Shown here: piece after piece, positions 21,861-34,619 of the stretch
How the letters are laid out: each line of letters begins with the position of its first letter
Position numbering within the stretch: position 1 is the stretch's first letter
NCBI RefSeq assembly: GCF_009727055.1
Contig: NC_052353.1
Location: 43,010,700 to 43,074,699, forward strand
DNA: 64,000 nt
Direction: 5' to 3'
DNA from: Benincasa hispida
Taxonomy: Eukaryota > Streptophyta > Magnoliopsida > Cucurbitales > Cucurbitaceae
Program-made: the position numbers and the translations under genes
Notes under the pieces: generated by a model
What the model was told of the DNA's origin: nothing
The model's database searches: none
The model's input: only the letters and a program-made list of their open reading frames with translations

Positions 21861-22250
21861 CTAAAGGTGACCCTCAAACACTGTAGTCATGAGAGCCTTC
21901 GGGTCAGCAACGTTGTGCTCTGAAGCGATCTTCGTGACTATCACGTCCCCTCGATGCACTATCTCACAGATGAGATGATACTTTTGCTCTATGTTTTTAC
22001 CGCGCTTGACTTCTGGGCTCCTTGGAGTTCGCCACAGCACCACTATTGTCACAAAAGAGGGTGATGGGCCTAGACATATCTGGAACAACTTCCAAGTCTG
22101 TCAGAAACTTCTTGAGCTAACCAGCCTCCTTAGCAGCTTCACAAGCCGCTACGTACTCGGCCTCTATCATGGAATCGGCAATGCACCCCTACTTAATGCT
22201 TCACCACACTACTGCTCCTCCGTTAAGAGTAAAAACTGACCCTGAATTGA
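21861..22250 (-). pseudogene. copia RNase H, C-terminal part
   Basis: Minus-strand blocks are KRGKNIEQKYHLICEIVHRG, DVIVTKIASEHNVADPKALM and TTVFEGHL at 22030-21861, the usual end of copia RNase H. Upstream pieces (CIADSMIEAEYVAACEA-like, about 22180-22130) are in other frames. Confidence 0.8.
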
Positions 22251-22499
22251 ACTTTCAAGAGTTTTTATCAGTCTGAAAGTTAAAATCCTTGTATCCAGTA
22301 AGGATCAAATCCCTAGTTCCATACATGAGTATGTAGTCCCTCATTCTCCAAAGATATTTGAGGATGTTCTTAACTATAGTTCAATGACCCATGTTTGGGT
22401 TAGACTGATATCTACTGACTATTCCCACAGCATAGCAGATGTCTGGCCTAGTATAGAGTATCGCATACATCAAATTGCCAACGACAGATGCATATGGGA

Positions 22500-23330
22500 C
22501 CCGTCTCATCTCCTCAACCTCTTGAGGCGTTTTAGGACACATTTCCTTAACAAAGTAACTCCATGTCTGAATGGCAGTAGGTCCCTTTTGGAGTTCTGCA
22601 TCGAGTACTTGAGCAATATCTTGTCAATGTACGATGCCTGAGATAGCGCTAGCACTTTGTTCTTACGATCCCGAAAAATATGTATATCCAAAACAAACTG
22701 AGTCTCTCCCAAATCTTTCATTTAGAATTGGGGTGCTAGCCAGTTCTTAACTGCAGTCAGTAGACCTACATCATTCCTAATGAGTAGGATATCATCTACA
22801 TACAACACTAGAAAAACTACTGAAGTGTTGACGATCTTCTTGTAGACACAAGGCTCATCAACGTTTTGGTCAAAGCCGTATGATTTGATCGTAGTATCAA
22901 ACCAAATATTCCAAGATCGAGATGCCTATTTCAGCCCATAAATGTGATGATTCAGTTTGCAAACTTTTTGCTCTTGACCTTGGGCAATGAATCCCTCGAG
23001 TTACACCATATAAATGGTCTTCTCAAGATTTCCATTCAGAAAGACCATCTTGATGTACATTTGCGAAACCTCATAATCGTAATGAGCGACAATGGACAGG
23101 AGGATGCGGATCGACTTCAACATGGCAACAGGCGAGAAAGTCTCCTCATAATCGACTCCCTCCACTTAGGTATAACCCTTTGCCACAAGTCGAGTCTTGA
23201 AGGTTTGCATCTTCCCATCGGCACCCCGTTTCTTCTTATAGATCCATTTACAACCTATAGGTCTTACACCATCAGGCCAATCTACAAGATCCCACACTGA
23301 GTTGAAGTACATCGACTCTATCTCAAGATC
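22500..23330 (-). pseudogene. copia reverse transcriptase
   Basis: Minus strand: a TFLNGNLEKTIYMV-like block (about 23040-22990), a membrane-like DDILLIRNDVG block (about 22800-22760), then an open stretch 22721-22506 starting MKDLGETQFVLDIHIF with LALSQASYIDKILLKYSMQ. Stops and indels interrupt all parts. It is a relative of 3006-4186. Confidence 0.8.
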
Positions 23331-23332
23331 CN

Positions 23333-23807
23333 CCCAAAACACTCAGGATTGAGGTCGTGTCACCTATGGTCGTTTAGGTGAGATGTAAGTCTCTAGTATC
23401 AACGACATTATATACAAAGTCTAGTCATCTCGTGGTCTAGGTCTTATACAAACTTTTTATATAGGACACCCCCGCTCCACGTCTCCATACGAACGGTTAG
23501 GATCTACCATCTGTAGTAGTTTACGACACTTGAAAACCTCTACAAAGCGGGCCGTATCCGTAGTGTCAAAAGGATCAGGTATCCCACCTTAATCCTTATA
23601 CTACAGACCGATTTAGTTTATCACTTAAGGCATGATCCACTTGTATATCACATATACATGCTTAAGTTCACATAAGATAACCAAAGAGCTTTGTTTATTG
23701 GATATGAGTAAATGCCAGAATTAAATAACAGTTATTTTATTCATTGAAAAATGTGTATCTTTACAAAACAACGAGACTCCGGAAGAATTAGGACGCCAAT
23801 CCCAACA
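23333..23807 (-). repeat. partial copia LTR within RT
   Basis: On the minus strand it starts TGTTGGGATTGGCGTCC (23807) and matches the plus-strand LTR start at 63360-63760 and the fragment at 6303-6700. It ends at the N (23332) without reaching an LTR 3' end. Confidence 0.75.
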
Positions 23808-24114
23808 TAATAGACAGGAGGATGCGGATCTCGAGTCTTGAAGGTCTGTACCTTCCCATCAGCACCCCGTTTGCACTTGTAGACCCATTTACAACCTATA
23901 GGTCTTACACCATCAGGTTAATCTACAAGATCCCATACTGAGTTGAAGTACATCGACTCTATCTCAAGATCCATGGCTTTGACCCATTCATCCCGGTCAG
24001 CGTCCTCCATTTCCTTCTGATAAGACAACGAATCCTCAACGTCGCCATCAGCTACCATAGCCAGGATTTCCGTGAAACCCTGATAGTGAACAGGTGGATT
24101 CGCAACCCTCCCAT

Positions 24115-25116
24115 TGTTGGGAATGTCCTAGAATTCGCAATTCATGTTTAACATTCTATTTTATCAATAATAATGACTTGTTGATTTTGTATCTTATTAT
24201 AAAAATCTAATAAACGCATCATTACCTGTAGTCTGAATGCTGTAACATTATATAGTGAATAAAAAGGATTAAGTTGACAGTATATAACTTAAATGGTTTA
24301 ATAAGTATATGGATGAATTTGGGTATCTCATCTTGGTAACACTATTGGATGCGGCTCACTTTGTAAATGTTACAAGAAGTTGTAAGTGCTACAAATGATG
24401 TGATCCATAAATCGTTCATGTTGAGACATGTGAGTGAAGGCATCCTATGCCATGAGTTTGTATATAGACAGGACCACAAAAATAGTCACTTTTCTTTATA
24501 ACGACTGTTTACTGTTAAAACTAACTATTTCATTTATCATATAACCTAGGTTAACTTGATCTTAATCTTGAGCTAGCTATGAACTCCTGTTTGTTTGAGA
24601 TTATCCTTTAATCTGCAAACAGTGAGAGTAGTCCAACAACACTGCTCAATAAGCTTACAATTTTCAGGATAAGACCGAATGAATAGCTGGGGACATAGCC
24701 TTGCAAGATGGAATTCACTCCTACCCTATTTAAGGTTAGCAGATAGATTGTTCTCTTAAGTACTAATTCCAGGTCTTGAACAAATCAAGGCCCCACCTTA
24801 TCATGATAGAGAAAGGATCTTATTCATAGAGATTATGAATCAGAATTGTTCATTAGAGGATCAGTAGGAACTTAAGAAACAAGATGTATTCACAGGGGTA
24901 AAATGGTATTTTTGACCAAGCTGTGATTACGAACAACCTGTGAAGGATCGACTTACTGATTATGGTTATTAAGTGGACATAATATATATACAGCGAGGGG
25001 AGTTCAACTATGGGCTATAGTGGAGTGTCCCATTAGTTAACAAATGGAGGTTAGATCGGACTAATCAATTTAGCCAATTAATCTCGAATCGTTGGAGCCC
25101 ATGATCTATAGGTCCG
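24115..25116 (+). repeat. copia LTR, plus strand, truncated by the Athila element
   Basis: Starts TGTTGGGAATGTCC and contains motifs common to this LTR group (tgttgagacatg, tcatgttt, gatctataggtccg). It is cut at 25116 by the TGAT start of the gypsy LTR. The missing right part was not found on the other side of the gypsy element. Confidence 0.7.
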
Positions 25117-27287
25117 TGATATCGGGTAGAAATGCATGTTATTACAGTGCTAAGTTATTAAACTATGCAGGTTTACGTTGATAAAATATATAAGATTGCG
25201 TCCAAAAAGCATTAAGTACATAACATTGCGGTCGCATGCGTCCACGCATGAAAATAGTTAACTTATGTATTTTTGTGCAGAATATGCGTTGACGCAAGGT
25301 GAAAAATGGGATCACAAGAAATCAACGATTGAGCGCAGCGTTACCACAAGGCTTTGTGGTGATTGGCGCCCGTAAATTTCTACCCAAGGAGGTTGCCGCA
25401 TAGAGCCGGCGTAACTTGGTGGGCGCATCTGGGTGAAAAGCATAATAAATCATGATGGGACAGAATGCTGATGACGGTCGATTCTGAATTAAGTTGACAA
25501 GCTGCTAACGAACTACTGTAACAAGTACACTAAAATTTTCAGTGACAAATATTCGGCGCATCAGACAGAGAATTAATGCCATCCCATCAGTGCAATCATA
25601 AGAGAGAAAAAGCCTTTCACCCCGAAGCTCTATAAATACCGAAGGCAACCTTCAGTGAAGGGGTTCGTCAAGTTCGAAAGTTAGATAATTTTCTCCATAG
25701 TTAGAAGTAGCCTTGTTCTTAGTTTTTTTCTTTTATTTAGAAGGCAGAAGAGAGAAAAGCAACATTGTGCGAGAGATCATTTCGGTGAACTTGGAAGAGT
25801 GCCTGAAGCATCGAGATCATAGAGAGGGCCAACTCCTGCGGAAGCAGAAGTATCTTTTGAATAGAATAGAGTTAACAGTGTAAAAGCCTTAGGAAGTAAA
25901 GGGTTGCTACTAGGCTCTCTATCCTTATCTTCCATTACCATTTTGTACTTTGAACTTATCTATAGAAATGGAATTTACTTCTTTATATCTGTTCGCACTC
26001 TGTTTATTACGCATAAGTAGCTAAATTTGTCAAATGGGTTGAGAAGCACTTAGTTAGCATAACTGGGGATCTTCATTCTATGCGATTATCTTGTATTATG
26101 TATGCATCATTCATCCATTAGAGATACTTGGGAGGGTAATCTAAGGACAGAATCTAGGCATAGAAAAGTCAGGTTAGAATCTAGGCTCGAGAGAGTCGAA
26201 TTAGAATGCATAATCAAGAGATAGGAGCTTAGGAATAAGCACTATTTGTTATTAACGCATCACATGCATCCTAGAGATAGGTTATGATTGTATGCGGTCA
26301 CCTTGTCTTTGTGTGCATCTTGGATCATCGCATAGGCAAGAAGTCGAGACTTAGGAATAAGCTCTATGGACATTATCGCATTCATCACATGCATCCTAGA
26401 ATTAGGAGTTACCATATTTGCAGTGGAAAATGATTTGCTGTCGCATGAGTGTAGCATGATCGTATAGTTTGAACGCATTCCCAGGAAACGCTAGCTAATG
26501 ACCTTATCAACCCATTCCTCCACATACTCAGTGCATCTTTCGCATAATCAATCTTTTCTCAAATCCGCCGCATCCTTCACCAGTGAGAACAGAAGTGAAG
26601 ATGTCATTCTGATCTATCGAGAGAAGGTCAGAAGAATGCGTTAACTAAAGCGAGTAGTACTTCCAGACATGGAAGCAACCTTGCGTTCATTACGTTAGTC
26701 TCTGTTTCACCACAGACATGTGGGAGCGCGGCCGATCACTGAGAGGTGTACACCAAGAGAAGAGTGGAACAGTATTTATAGCTTCAATGCAATTAAGAAC
26801 TTGCATTGTTTATATTATTTGTCTTTCTCTTTCTATTTTGTTCATAAGTCTTGCCGCCGCATCCCACGTTTTTTAATACCTTTCACAGCCAGCCTGGACC
26901 CTAGCATCTTGTACATGAAGCTTGTATCTTGTATCATCTAGCTTAGGTTTACTGTATTTTTACATTATTCTCGCAACTTTACTGCTTTCCTTTATTTTAT
27001 TGCAATTTATATACTTATACAAACACATTTTTAAAGATTGAAAACCTGGTCGCATAAATCATGAATATACCACAATAACCTAAACCAGTCCCCGTGTTCG
27101 ACCTCAAATCACACCGAGAAACTTGCGGTGGAATTACACTTGGTACCATCGTAAGGAAACTTGTGACAACGCATGGCATACTACATGAATATCCCCAATT
27201 AACGTGTATTTAGAAGTAGTATCGCATCATTATGAGCATAGAACATCATACATTCTTAGCATCCTATCCTAAGTCATAACATGTATA
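25117..27287 (+). repeat. 5' LTR of the Athila-like element
   Basis: 2.17 kb, starting TGATATCGGGTAGAAATGC. It is about 390 bp longer than the 3' LTR; the extra length is a block near 26040-26480 containing internally repeated strings (cacatgcatcctaga, cttaggaataagc). The last 700 bp (26590-27285) match 35720-36400 closely. A TATA-like ctataaataccg is at about 25630. Confidence 0.8.
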
Positions 27288-27305
27288 TGGCGCCATTGTC
27301 GGGGA
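27288..27305 (+). other. primer-binding site, tRNA-Asp type
   Basis: TGGCGCCATTGTCGGGGA directly after the 5' LTR, two changes from the canonical tRNA-Asp complement also seen in this window at 52863. Confidence 0.85.
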
Positions 27306-27487
27306 CTGGTTAACGGTTAATGTTGAATATTTTCATGTTATGTGCAGGACAGATCTCTTTGAACTGACTGTTCAACACGGGGAGCAGTTTGACGGTTTAG
27401 GATTGCTGGAGTGATCTGGTAACTCTAAGTGGACCCATAGATCAAGTGTATTCTTCGCGCAGAGTTCATTAGGGCTGAACTAATTGA

Positions 27488-28794
27488 TGAAGAAGTATGC
27501 CGATGAAAATGTGGCACATGCTGGAAACCAGAGGGGAGATTTGTCAGTGCAAGATCCCGTTTTTCTTGTTGCTGACTAGAACATCCCTATGAGGGAATAT
27601 GCGGCGCCAGATTTCTATAAGTTTTCACTAGGAATTTCAAGACCAGTAGTTGAGGGGAATGCAAGCTTTGAAATAAAACCTATCATGCTTCAATTGATTC
27701 AGAATATGGAACAATTCGGAGGATTATAGGGAGAAGACCCACACGCACATTTGACTAATTCTGTAGACATGTGTAGCATATTCTCCATGCCTGGTGTAAC
27801 TCAAGAAAGTCTTAAACTATACCTATTCTCGTACACACTACGGGAAGAAGCAAAGAGGTGGGCTCAAGCATTAGAGCCAAACGAAATTAATGGATGGGAG
27901 CAGTTGGTTGATAGGTTCATGAACAGATTCTTCCTTCAATCTGTCAACGCAAAGAGGCCGAGGGAAGTTTTGAATTTCGAACAAAAGGGTTATGAAACCT
28001 TGAACACCGCTTGGGTACGATTCCGGTAGTTAATAAAGAACTGTCCACATATCAGGATTCCTGATAGTATTTTGATGGAAACCTTTTACAATGGCCTGGA
28101 CTAATCAATGAAGTAGTTGCTGACACCTCCGCAGAAGGAGGATTAATGAATAAGTCATATATGGAAGCAAATAACATATTGGATCGCATATCGCGACATT
28201 CTGATAAATGGATTGATACTGGGCTTAAGGTAAGAGGTCTGGAGCCAGAAAGAGTAGAAAGGGTCTGTGCCAATAGATACAATGAGCGCATTGGTCGAGA
28301 AAATGACCACGATGACCTCGCTTCTCCAGAAGGTGGTTAATCAGCAGAGAGCTTTCTCTCAAGGAACATCGCAAGTTAATGCGGTGACTCATACGATCGC
28401 AATGGATTACACTCAATGGGGAGAAGTACATTCGATCGACGTCTACCCATGGAATCAACATCCTGTATATGCTATTTATGATGAATCATAGGGCAACGAC
28501 CACAACCCTGGGTTGGAGGATCACCCAATTTTTGGTTTGGATGAGAATCTCCATCAAGAGGGCCATAGTTTCTATCAATTTAGTTATCAAGAGGATCGAG
28601 GCAACCCTCCGGTATTCTCTAATCCAGACTGCAACCCAAGTAATCCTCAAGGTACGCCACCCTGTGACCAACTGTTCGCATATGATACCTCTTGCAGTAC
28701 CTCATCTCTGGAGACATCGTTAAAGTATTATATTGAAAAGAGCGAGGCAATGAGACAATCGCAAGCTGACTCTCTCAAAGAATTAGAAGATTAA
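27488..28794 (+). pseudogene. gypsy gag (Athila-like)
   Basis: Starts MKKYADENVAHAGNQRGDL (27488) and continues with the ASFEIKPIMLQLIQNMEQFGG block and DPHAHLTNSVDMCSIFSMPG (27660-27800). The open part 27751-28029 holds LKLYLFSYTLREEAKRWAQAL and FMNRFFLQSVNAKRPREVLNF, the standard capsid core of this group. Stops at about 27580, 27729, 28027 and 28103 break it. The C-terminal part (28513-28794) is glutamine/serine-rich. Confidence 0.8.
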
Positions 28795-28836
28795 ATAGAT
28801 CAGCTTGCGAGGGAATTAAAGAAGAAAACACCTAGT

Positions 28837-29966
28837 ATGCAGCATGGAAGCTCGGGAGTGTCGGGGTCTAGAGGTAAAGAACAATGTCATGCAGTGACAT
28901 TGCGGAGTGGCAGAACGACAGCCCCCATTATGCCAAAGGTACCAGATGTGGTAACAATACCAGCAGATTTAACTGTTGATGATGACCAGTTACTAAATAA
29001 CGGAAGCAGCCCTAATTCAAAAGTAAGATCATCTACAAAAGATAAAGTTTCTCAAGACTTGAATTCTCAATCAATGCAACTTCCAACCAATGACACACAG
29101 CAAGCAAGGACCTCACCAAGTAGCAAAGTGAACAATAAACACGGCGGGATCCTCCACCTTTCCCGTCCAGGTTGAAAAAGAAAGACGATAGCAAACAATT
29201 TCAGAGGTTTTTGGACATTCTTCGACAACTACACATTAATATTCCCTTGATAGAAGAGCAAATGCCGAGTTATGTGAAATTTCTCAAGGATATTCTTGCC
29301 AACAAGAGAAAGATTGAGGAAAATGAAATAGTTGCACTAACATATGAGTGTAGCACTCTGTTTCAAAACAACCTCCCTACTAAAATGAAGGATCCTGGGA
29401 CTTTTACATTGCCCTGCACCATAGGAGGGAAGATGGTTGGAAATGCGCTATGTGATTTAGGAGCAAGCATAAATCTGATGCCCTTGTCAATTTTTAAGAA
29501 GCTGAACATCGGCGAAGAAAGGTCAACCACGATCACATTACGGCTAGCCGATAGATCAATAAATCTTCCAAAGGACAAGATAGAAGATGTTCTCGTGCAA
29601 GTGGATAAGTTTATCTTCCCAACAGACTTTGTTATATTAGATTATGAGGCCGATAAAGAAATTTCTATCATCTTGGGTTGCCCATTTCTCGCCACAGAAC
29701 GAGCATTAATCAATGTGTAAGAAGGAGAGTTAACCATCCGGGTCGATGATCAAGAAGTAAAATTCAACGTACTCAATGCATTGAAGTACCCAGAAGATAT
29801 AAATAATTGCCAATATATCGAAGAGCTGTGGGGAGAACAGTGGCACAAACCCCTAAAGGACGTGGAAGAAGAGGACTTTGAAATCGGCGCAATGTTGGAG
29901 GAAGATTGTGCTACAATTCATGCGGAATCTAATTTTGAACCGCTCAAGATATCTGAACGGACATAG
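28837..29966 (+). pseudogene. gypsy protease region
   Basis: A long open stretch (29172-29720, 182 aa) leads from KKDDSKQFQRFLDILRQLHI to the aspartic protease motif NALCDLGASINLMP at about 29440-29480 and ends at ILGCPFLATERALINV followed by TAA, where a glutamine codon would be expected (C to T change). Reading continues in the same frame afterwards (29781-29966). Upstream (28837-29160) is a serine-rich spacer with VTLRSGRTT, which precedes protease in this group. Confidence 0.8.
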
Positions 29967-30141
29967 CAGCGCATTGAGCCATCTTTAGAAGAGCCATGTT
30001 GGAGTTAAAGTCGTTACTAGTACACTTAAAGTATGCTTACTTAGGAAGTAACGACACATTACTGGTTATCATTTTTGCATCACTGAGCAGAAAGAAAGAA
30101 GGTGCTCTCATATGAAGCCTAAGAAATAATACAAAAGCCTT

Positions 30142-31218
30142 ATGATGGACCTTGGCAGACATTCGAGGAATCAGTCCCTTGTACTGCATGCACAAGATTC
30201 ATCTGGAAGAAGGAAGGAATGGATCAGTAGAAAGGCAATGCCGCTTGAACTCTACCATGAAGGAGGTTGTAAAGAAGGAGATAGTAAAGTGGTTGGATGC
30301 CGGTGTCATCTACCCGATATCTGATAGCAGTTGGATGAGCCCAGTGCAATGTGAACCGAAGAAAGGGGTGATAACAATCATCACTAATGACAAGAATGAA
30401 TTGGTTCCCACAAGGAAAACTACGAGGTGGAGAATCTGCATGGATTATCGCAACCTGAATTTGGCCACTAAAAATGACCACTTTCCACTCTCGTTCATTG
30501 ATCAGATGTTAGACGACTTGCGAAGAATGAATTTTTCTGCTTTCTTGATGGCTATTCAGGGTATAACCAAATAGTAATTGCGCCGGAGGACCAAGACAAG
30601 ACAACCTTCATGTGCCCATTTGGTACGTTCGCATTCTGACGCATGCCATTTGGACTCTGTAATGCACCAGGCACTTTTCAACGATGCATGACGGAAATAT
30701 TTTCAGATTACTTGGGGGAGTCAATCGAGGTATTCATGGATGATTTCTCAATTTTCGGCAGTAATTATGAATCTTGTTTAACTAACCTCGAAAAAGTCTT
30801 GAAGAGATGCGTGGCAACAAATCTTATTCTAAACTGGGAAAAATGTCACTTTATGGTAGAAGAAGGAATAGTTCTGGGTCATAAAATCTCCAAGGCAGGA
30901 TTGGAAGTTGATCAGGCAAAAATCGACGCAATTTCCAAATTACCCCCACCTGTGAATGTAAAGACACTTAGGAGCTTTTTAGGACATGTGAGATTTTATA
31001 GAAGATTTATACGCAACTTCTCCCAGATTGTAAGACCTCTAAGTGCACTTCTTGAAGTTGATTGCGAGTATAATTTTGATGATGCCTGCACCAAATCATA
31101 TAACACATTGAAAGAGGCACTAATCTCCGCACCAATTTTGATTGCGCCCAATTGGACGCAACCATTTGCATTGATGTGTGATGTTAGCGGATATGTTGTG
31201 GGCGCAGTTTTGAGTTAG
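30142..31218 (+). pseudogene. gypsy reverse transcriptase (Athila-like)
   Basis: RT landmarks: VVKKEIVKWLDAGVIYPISD (about 30260), SSWMSPVQCEPKKGV, WRICMDYRNLN (30430-30460), then after a frame change MPFGLCNAPGTFQRCM (30643) and the catalytic box VFMDDFSIFG (about 30730; FMDD in place of YVDD, normal for Athila). It ends in the tether KTLRSFLGHVRFYRRFI. One frameshift near 30540 and a stop at 30638 separate the halves; each half is otherwise well preserved. Confidence 0.85.
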
Positions 31219-31740
31219 CGCTGGGAAAAGGTGTTGCATCCTATTTATTATGTGAGCAAAACACTGAACGACGTAGAGGAGAACTATACAACCACAGAAA
31301 AAGAAATGTTCGTAGTGGTATTTGCACTGGAGAAGTTCCTACAGTACCTAATCGGAACAAATGTCGTGGTGTATAGGAATCACTATACGATCAAGTATCT
31401 AATGACGAAGAAGGATGCAAAACCGAGATTGATACAGTGGGTGTTGCTTCTGCAAGAGTTCGACTTCGAAATCAAAGACTGGAAGGGCACCGAGAACCAA
31501 GTCGCAGATCATTTGTCAAGATTAGAAAACTGCGATGTTCAAGGGACAGAAAATGATATTGAGGAAAGTTTCCCCGATGAGCTGCTGATGGCAGTAGACA
31601 TTAATGTTCCCTGGTATGTTAACATAGTAAACTTCATAGTTTGCGGTCAACTACCTGATAATTATACATATCAGCAGAAGACGAAACTAAGACATGACGC
31701 CAAATTTTATTTCTCGGACGATCCATTCCTATATCGATAA
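31219..31740 (+). pseudogene. gypsy RNase H
   Basis: After a stop at 31216-31218 the frame continues [23 protein letters not shown], the typical gypsy RNase H centre, then [21 protein letters not shown] (the usual D of TDH is N) and [12 protein letters not shown]. It ends at 31740 in front of the integrase zinc finger. Confidence 0.85.
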
Positions 31741-32892
31741 GAACCTGATCATATAATACGTCGATGTATTCCTGAGCATGAAGCCAAGCACATTTTAGAG
31801 CTCTGTCATGAGTCCCCATATGGAGGGCATTTTAGGGGGCAAAGAACGGCTGTAAAAGTCTTGCAGTGCGGCTACTTTTGGCAAACACAGTTTAAGGATG
31901 CCCATGCCCATGTTGTGCAATGCGAAAAGTGTCAAAGGATGAGTAATATGTCTAAAAGAAATGAAATTCCATTGACGTCAATCTTAGAAGTTGAATTATT
32001 TGATGTTTGGGGAATTGACTTCATAGGCCCGTTTCCACCATCCGAAGGTCATCAATATATTCTGGTTGTGGTTGATTATGTATCGAAATGGGTTGATGCC
32101 ATCGCATGTGCCAAGAATGACGTGACCATTGTGGCGAAGTTTTTGAAGAAGAATATTTTTGCTCGATATGGGACGCCACGAGCCTTAATCAGCGATGAAG
32201 GCTCTCACTTTATCAACCACATAATTGCTAACTTGTTGACTAAATTCAACATAAGCCATCGAGTTGCAACTACTTATCACCCACAGACTAATGGGCAGGC
32301 AGAGATTTCTATCAGAGAAATCAAAACTATCTTGGAGAAGGTAGTTAATACTGCCAGGAGGGATTGGTCACCCAAGCTTGATGAAGCACTATGGGCTTAA
32401 AGGACTTCCTACAAAACACCAATTAGCATGTCTCCGTATGCCCTGGTCTTCAGAAAAGCTTGTCATCTGCCACTTGAGTTGGAACATAAGGCGATGTGGG
32501 CATGCAAGAAGCTGAAGTTTGATTTAGCCAGTGCGGGGAAAGTCCGAAAGCTGCAATTGAATCAGTTGGTCGAATGGCAAAGAGATGCCTATGAAAATGC
32601 TAAGATATATAAGGAGAAAATGAAGAAATGGCATGATGACCGCATAAACGACTGGACATTCACTGAAGGTCAGCAGGTATTATTATTCAACGCGCACTTG
32701 CGATTGTTCCCAGGAAAGTTGAAGTCTCGCTGGTCGGGACCATTCCGGATCAAGACAATCTTTCCTCACGATGCAGTGGAATTAACAACTTTAAATGGGA
32801 GCAACGCGTTCAAAGTCAATGGTCAGCGGATCAAGGCCTACTATGGGGGTGACTTCGATCGGCGCATGCACACCATTGACTTGGGCAAGTAG
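31741..32892 (+). pseudogene. gypsy integrase
   Basis: The HHCC part spans 31741-31960 ([12 protein letters not shown], then [12 protein letters not shown]). The core (31861-32400) has [46 protein letters not shown] and [13 protein letters not shown], so D, D and E are all visible although [14 protein letters not shown] has E next to D. A stop at 32398 separates the C-terminal part (32428-32892): [19 protein letters not shown] and a [11 protein letters not shown] box. No chromodomain is seen, as expected for Athila. Confidence 0.85.
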
Positions 32893-34606
32893 GATTAAAC
32901 CACTTACAGGGAAAGCGATTGCAGTAAATCTAAGAACTTCTTTCAATCGGCCTTCCTATGTATGTTTACTTGGTTTATTTACCGCTTTCTTTTACCGTTT
33001 TCCTAATTCCGTAATTATTGTTTAGTAGGATTAGTCTTCAATGTTTTGGCAGCTTAATTTCGTATATGTTTCCATACTTTAAATATAATAGCGCCGGTCG
33101 TATAATTGTGTGAATGATGGGATGAATCATCGCAAGGACTTTTCGACATGCGTTTTGATGAATTATGAAAAGAGGAAAATAAATTGGTAGGTAATGAGAG
33201 GATGGGTATAGTAAGTGGAACCAAGAGAAGCTATGCATCTAGTAAACCCAAATGCATTGTGGTGAGGGGTGTGTTGCACACGTATATGTTCTTTGCCCGG
33301 CCTTAGTTAAATTCACTATGTTGAGGTATCCTCCAGAAATTTGTTTAGTTAAGGGGTGTGCTGCGGGGATGTATGCGTGTTGCCTGTTCTGGGCGAAAAA
33401 TATATCTGCGTTTATTGGAGGCATGGTATGAATTTTAAATCACGCACCCTTCTGAATCGAATTTATAAGTTAATCAAATTCTTTGACTCTTGTACAGGCA
33501 ATAGAAAATTTTGTAATGTGTTCATTTGTAATTTATTTGTATACTTTGTTAATAGTCAATACAATCAGAGTATATATTCACTCCACTTTTTGCCTATGCC
33601 TCTTTCTTTATCTTCCTGTGTTAATTTTTGTGACATTTTTAATCTTTTATTTTTACGATCTTCATTGTGTTACTATGATGTATTATATGTTTACACTTAG
33701 AAACATTTTCCATACTTAGTAAATTCTGATAAACACTTAGTTAATTATTAGTCTAGCATTACTTTACCTTTTATCTTTCAAAGTTCTGCTCAAACCTTCT
33801 TTTTGAAATTTTCTTCCAAGTATTTGTCTAGTCTACCCAAACAACGCAATGAGAACCTTGCTCATCTTTAAATTTGGGGGTGGGGAAGTTCTGAGCAGAT
33901 GAGATCAGGAATGTGCAGTATTTAAGAAAATGCGTCCATTTTCATTCAAAAATATGTATATGTATATACATATATATATATATATATATATAATATTTTT
34001 ATGCAAAATTCCAATGTCAGCGCAAGGGAAAATTTCAAAACTGTTCCCAACCTGATAAGAGTTTAGTTGAGAAATGAGCCTTCTCGTAGTTGGATGTTCG
34101 TATGACACCTGTAGGAACAAGCCAAAATGAAGGTGTGTTTCCAAGATCAACGCAGTATAACAAAAATAGAAAAATAAAAGAATGCAAGAGACAACTCCTC
34201 TAATCTTCATGAGTTGAAGTTGAAATTGGCACACAATCGTAGTTGGATGTTCGCATGACACCCGTGGGGACAAGCCAAAATGAAGAGTGTAACCATGACC
34301 AACAGTCTCTAAATAAAGAAATGACGTAAAATTTTTTGCTCACCGCATATAGATACATCAAGTTGTTTTGATAAAGAAGAGATAAACATTCTATTTTGAA
34401 AACTAGAAAAGCATCTTTGAGCAGAATTTTGTCATATAGAAGAATAAAGTAGGGCTTGCTAAGAATTAGCAAGGATAGAAGAAAATTGCAATGTCAAGTA
34501 ATGTGCTTAAGTGTAACATTCAAAGTAATCAATAGTCACAAAAATATAGGTGAGGAACTGAGCATGATTGCCTTAGTAGAAGATATGCTTGAAGACAAGC
34601 ATATCT
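32893..34606 (+). other. 3' non-coding region of the Athila-like element
   Basis: AT-rich, no supported env-like frame. It contains a TA-rich microsatellite (about 33955-33995), a first copy of the purine tract aaatttgggggtg (33870-33882), and a 60-bp string beginning tcgtagttggatgttcg that recurs 153 bp apart (34084 and 34237). Confidence 0.7.
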
Positions 34607-34619
34607 AAATTTGGGGGTG
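34607..34619 (+). other. polypurine tract of the Athila-like element
   Basis: AAATTTGGGGGTG immediately before the TGAT start of the 3' LTR. An identical 13-mer is at 33870-33882. Confidence 0.85.

Larger units (their letters stand above)
21725..24114 (-). mobile_element. copia pol region, minus strand, disrupted
   Basis: Continues the element whose 3' LTR is 19615-21724. Minus-strand order: linker and start of RT (24114-23808), an inserted LTR piece (23807-23333), RT again (23330-22500), RNase H remnant (about 22250-21860), polypurine tract, LTR. The RT start is present twice (23085-23330 and 23808-23990), and the single N at 23332 lies at the break, so part of this may be an assembly artefact. 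Confidence 0.75.

Noticed and set aside
33356..33719. Hydrophobic open stretches of 78-114 codons downstream of the Athila integrase, possible env
   Set aside because: Low-complexity Phe/Leu/Tyr-rich translations of AT-rich DNA without signal peptide plus downstream domains. Not enough to call an env-like gene.
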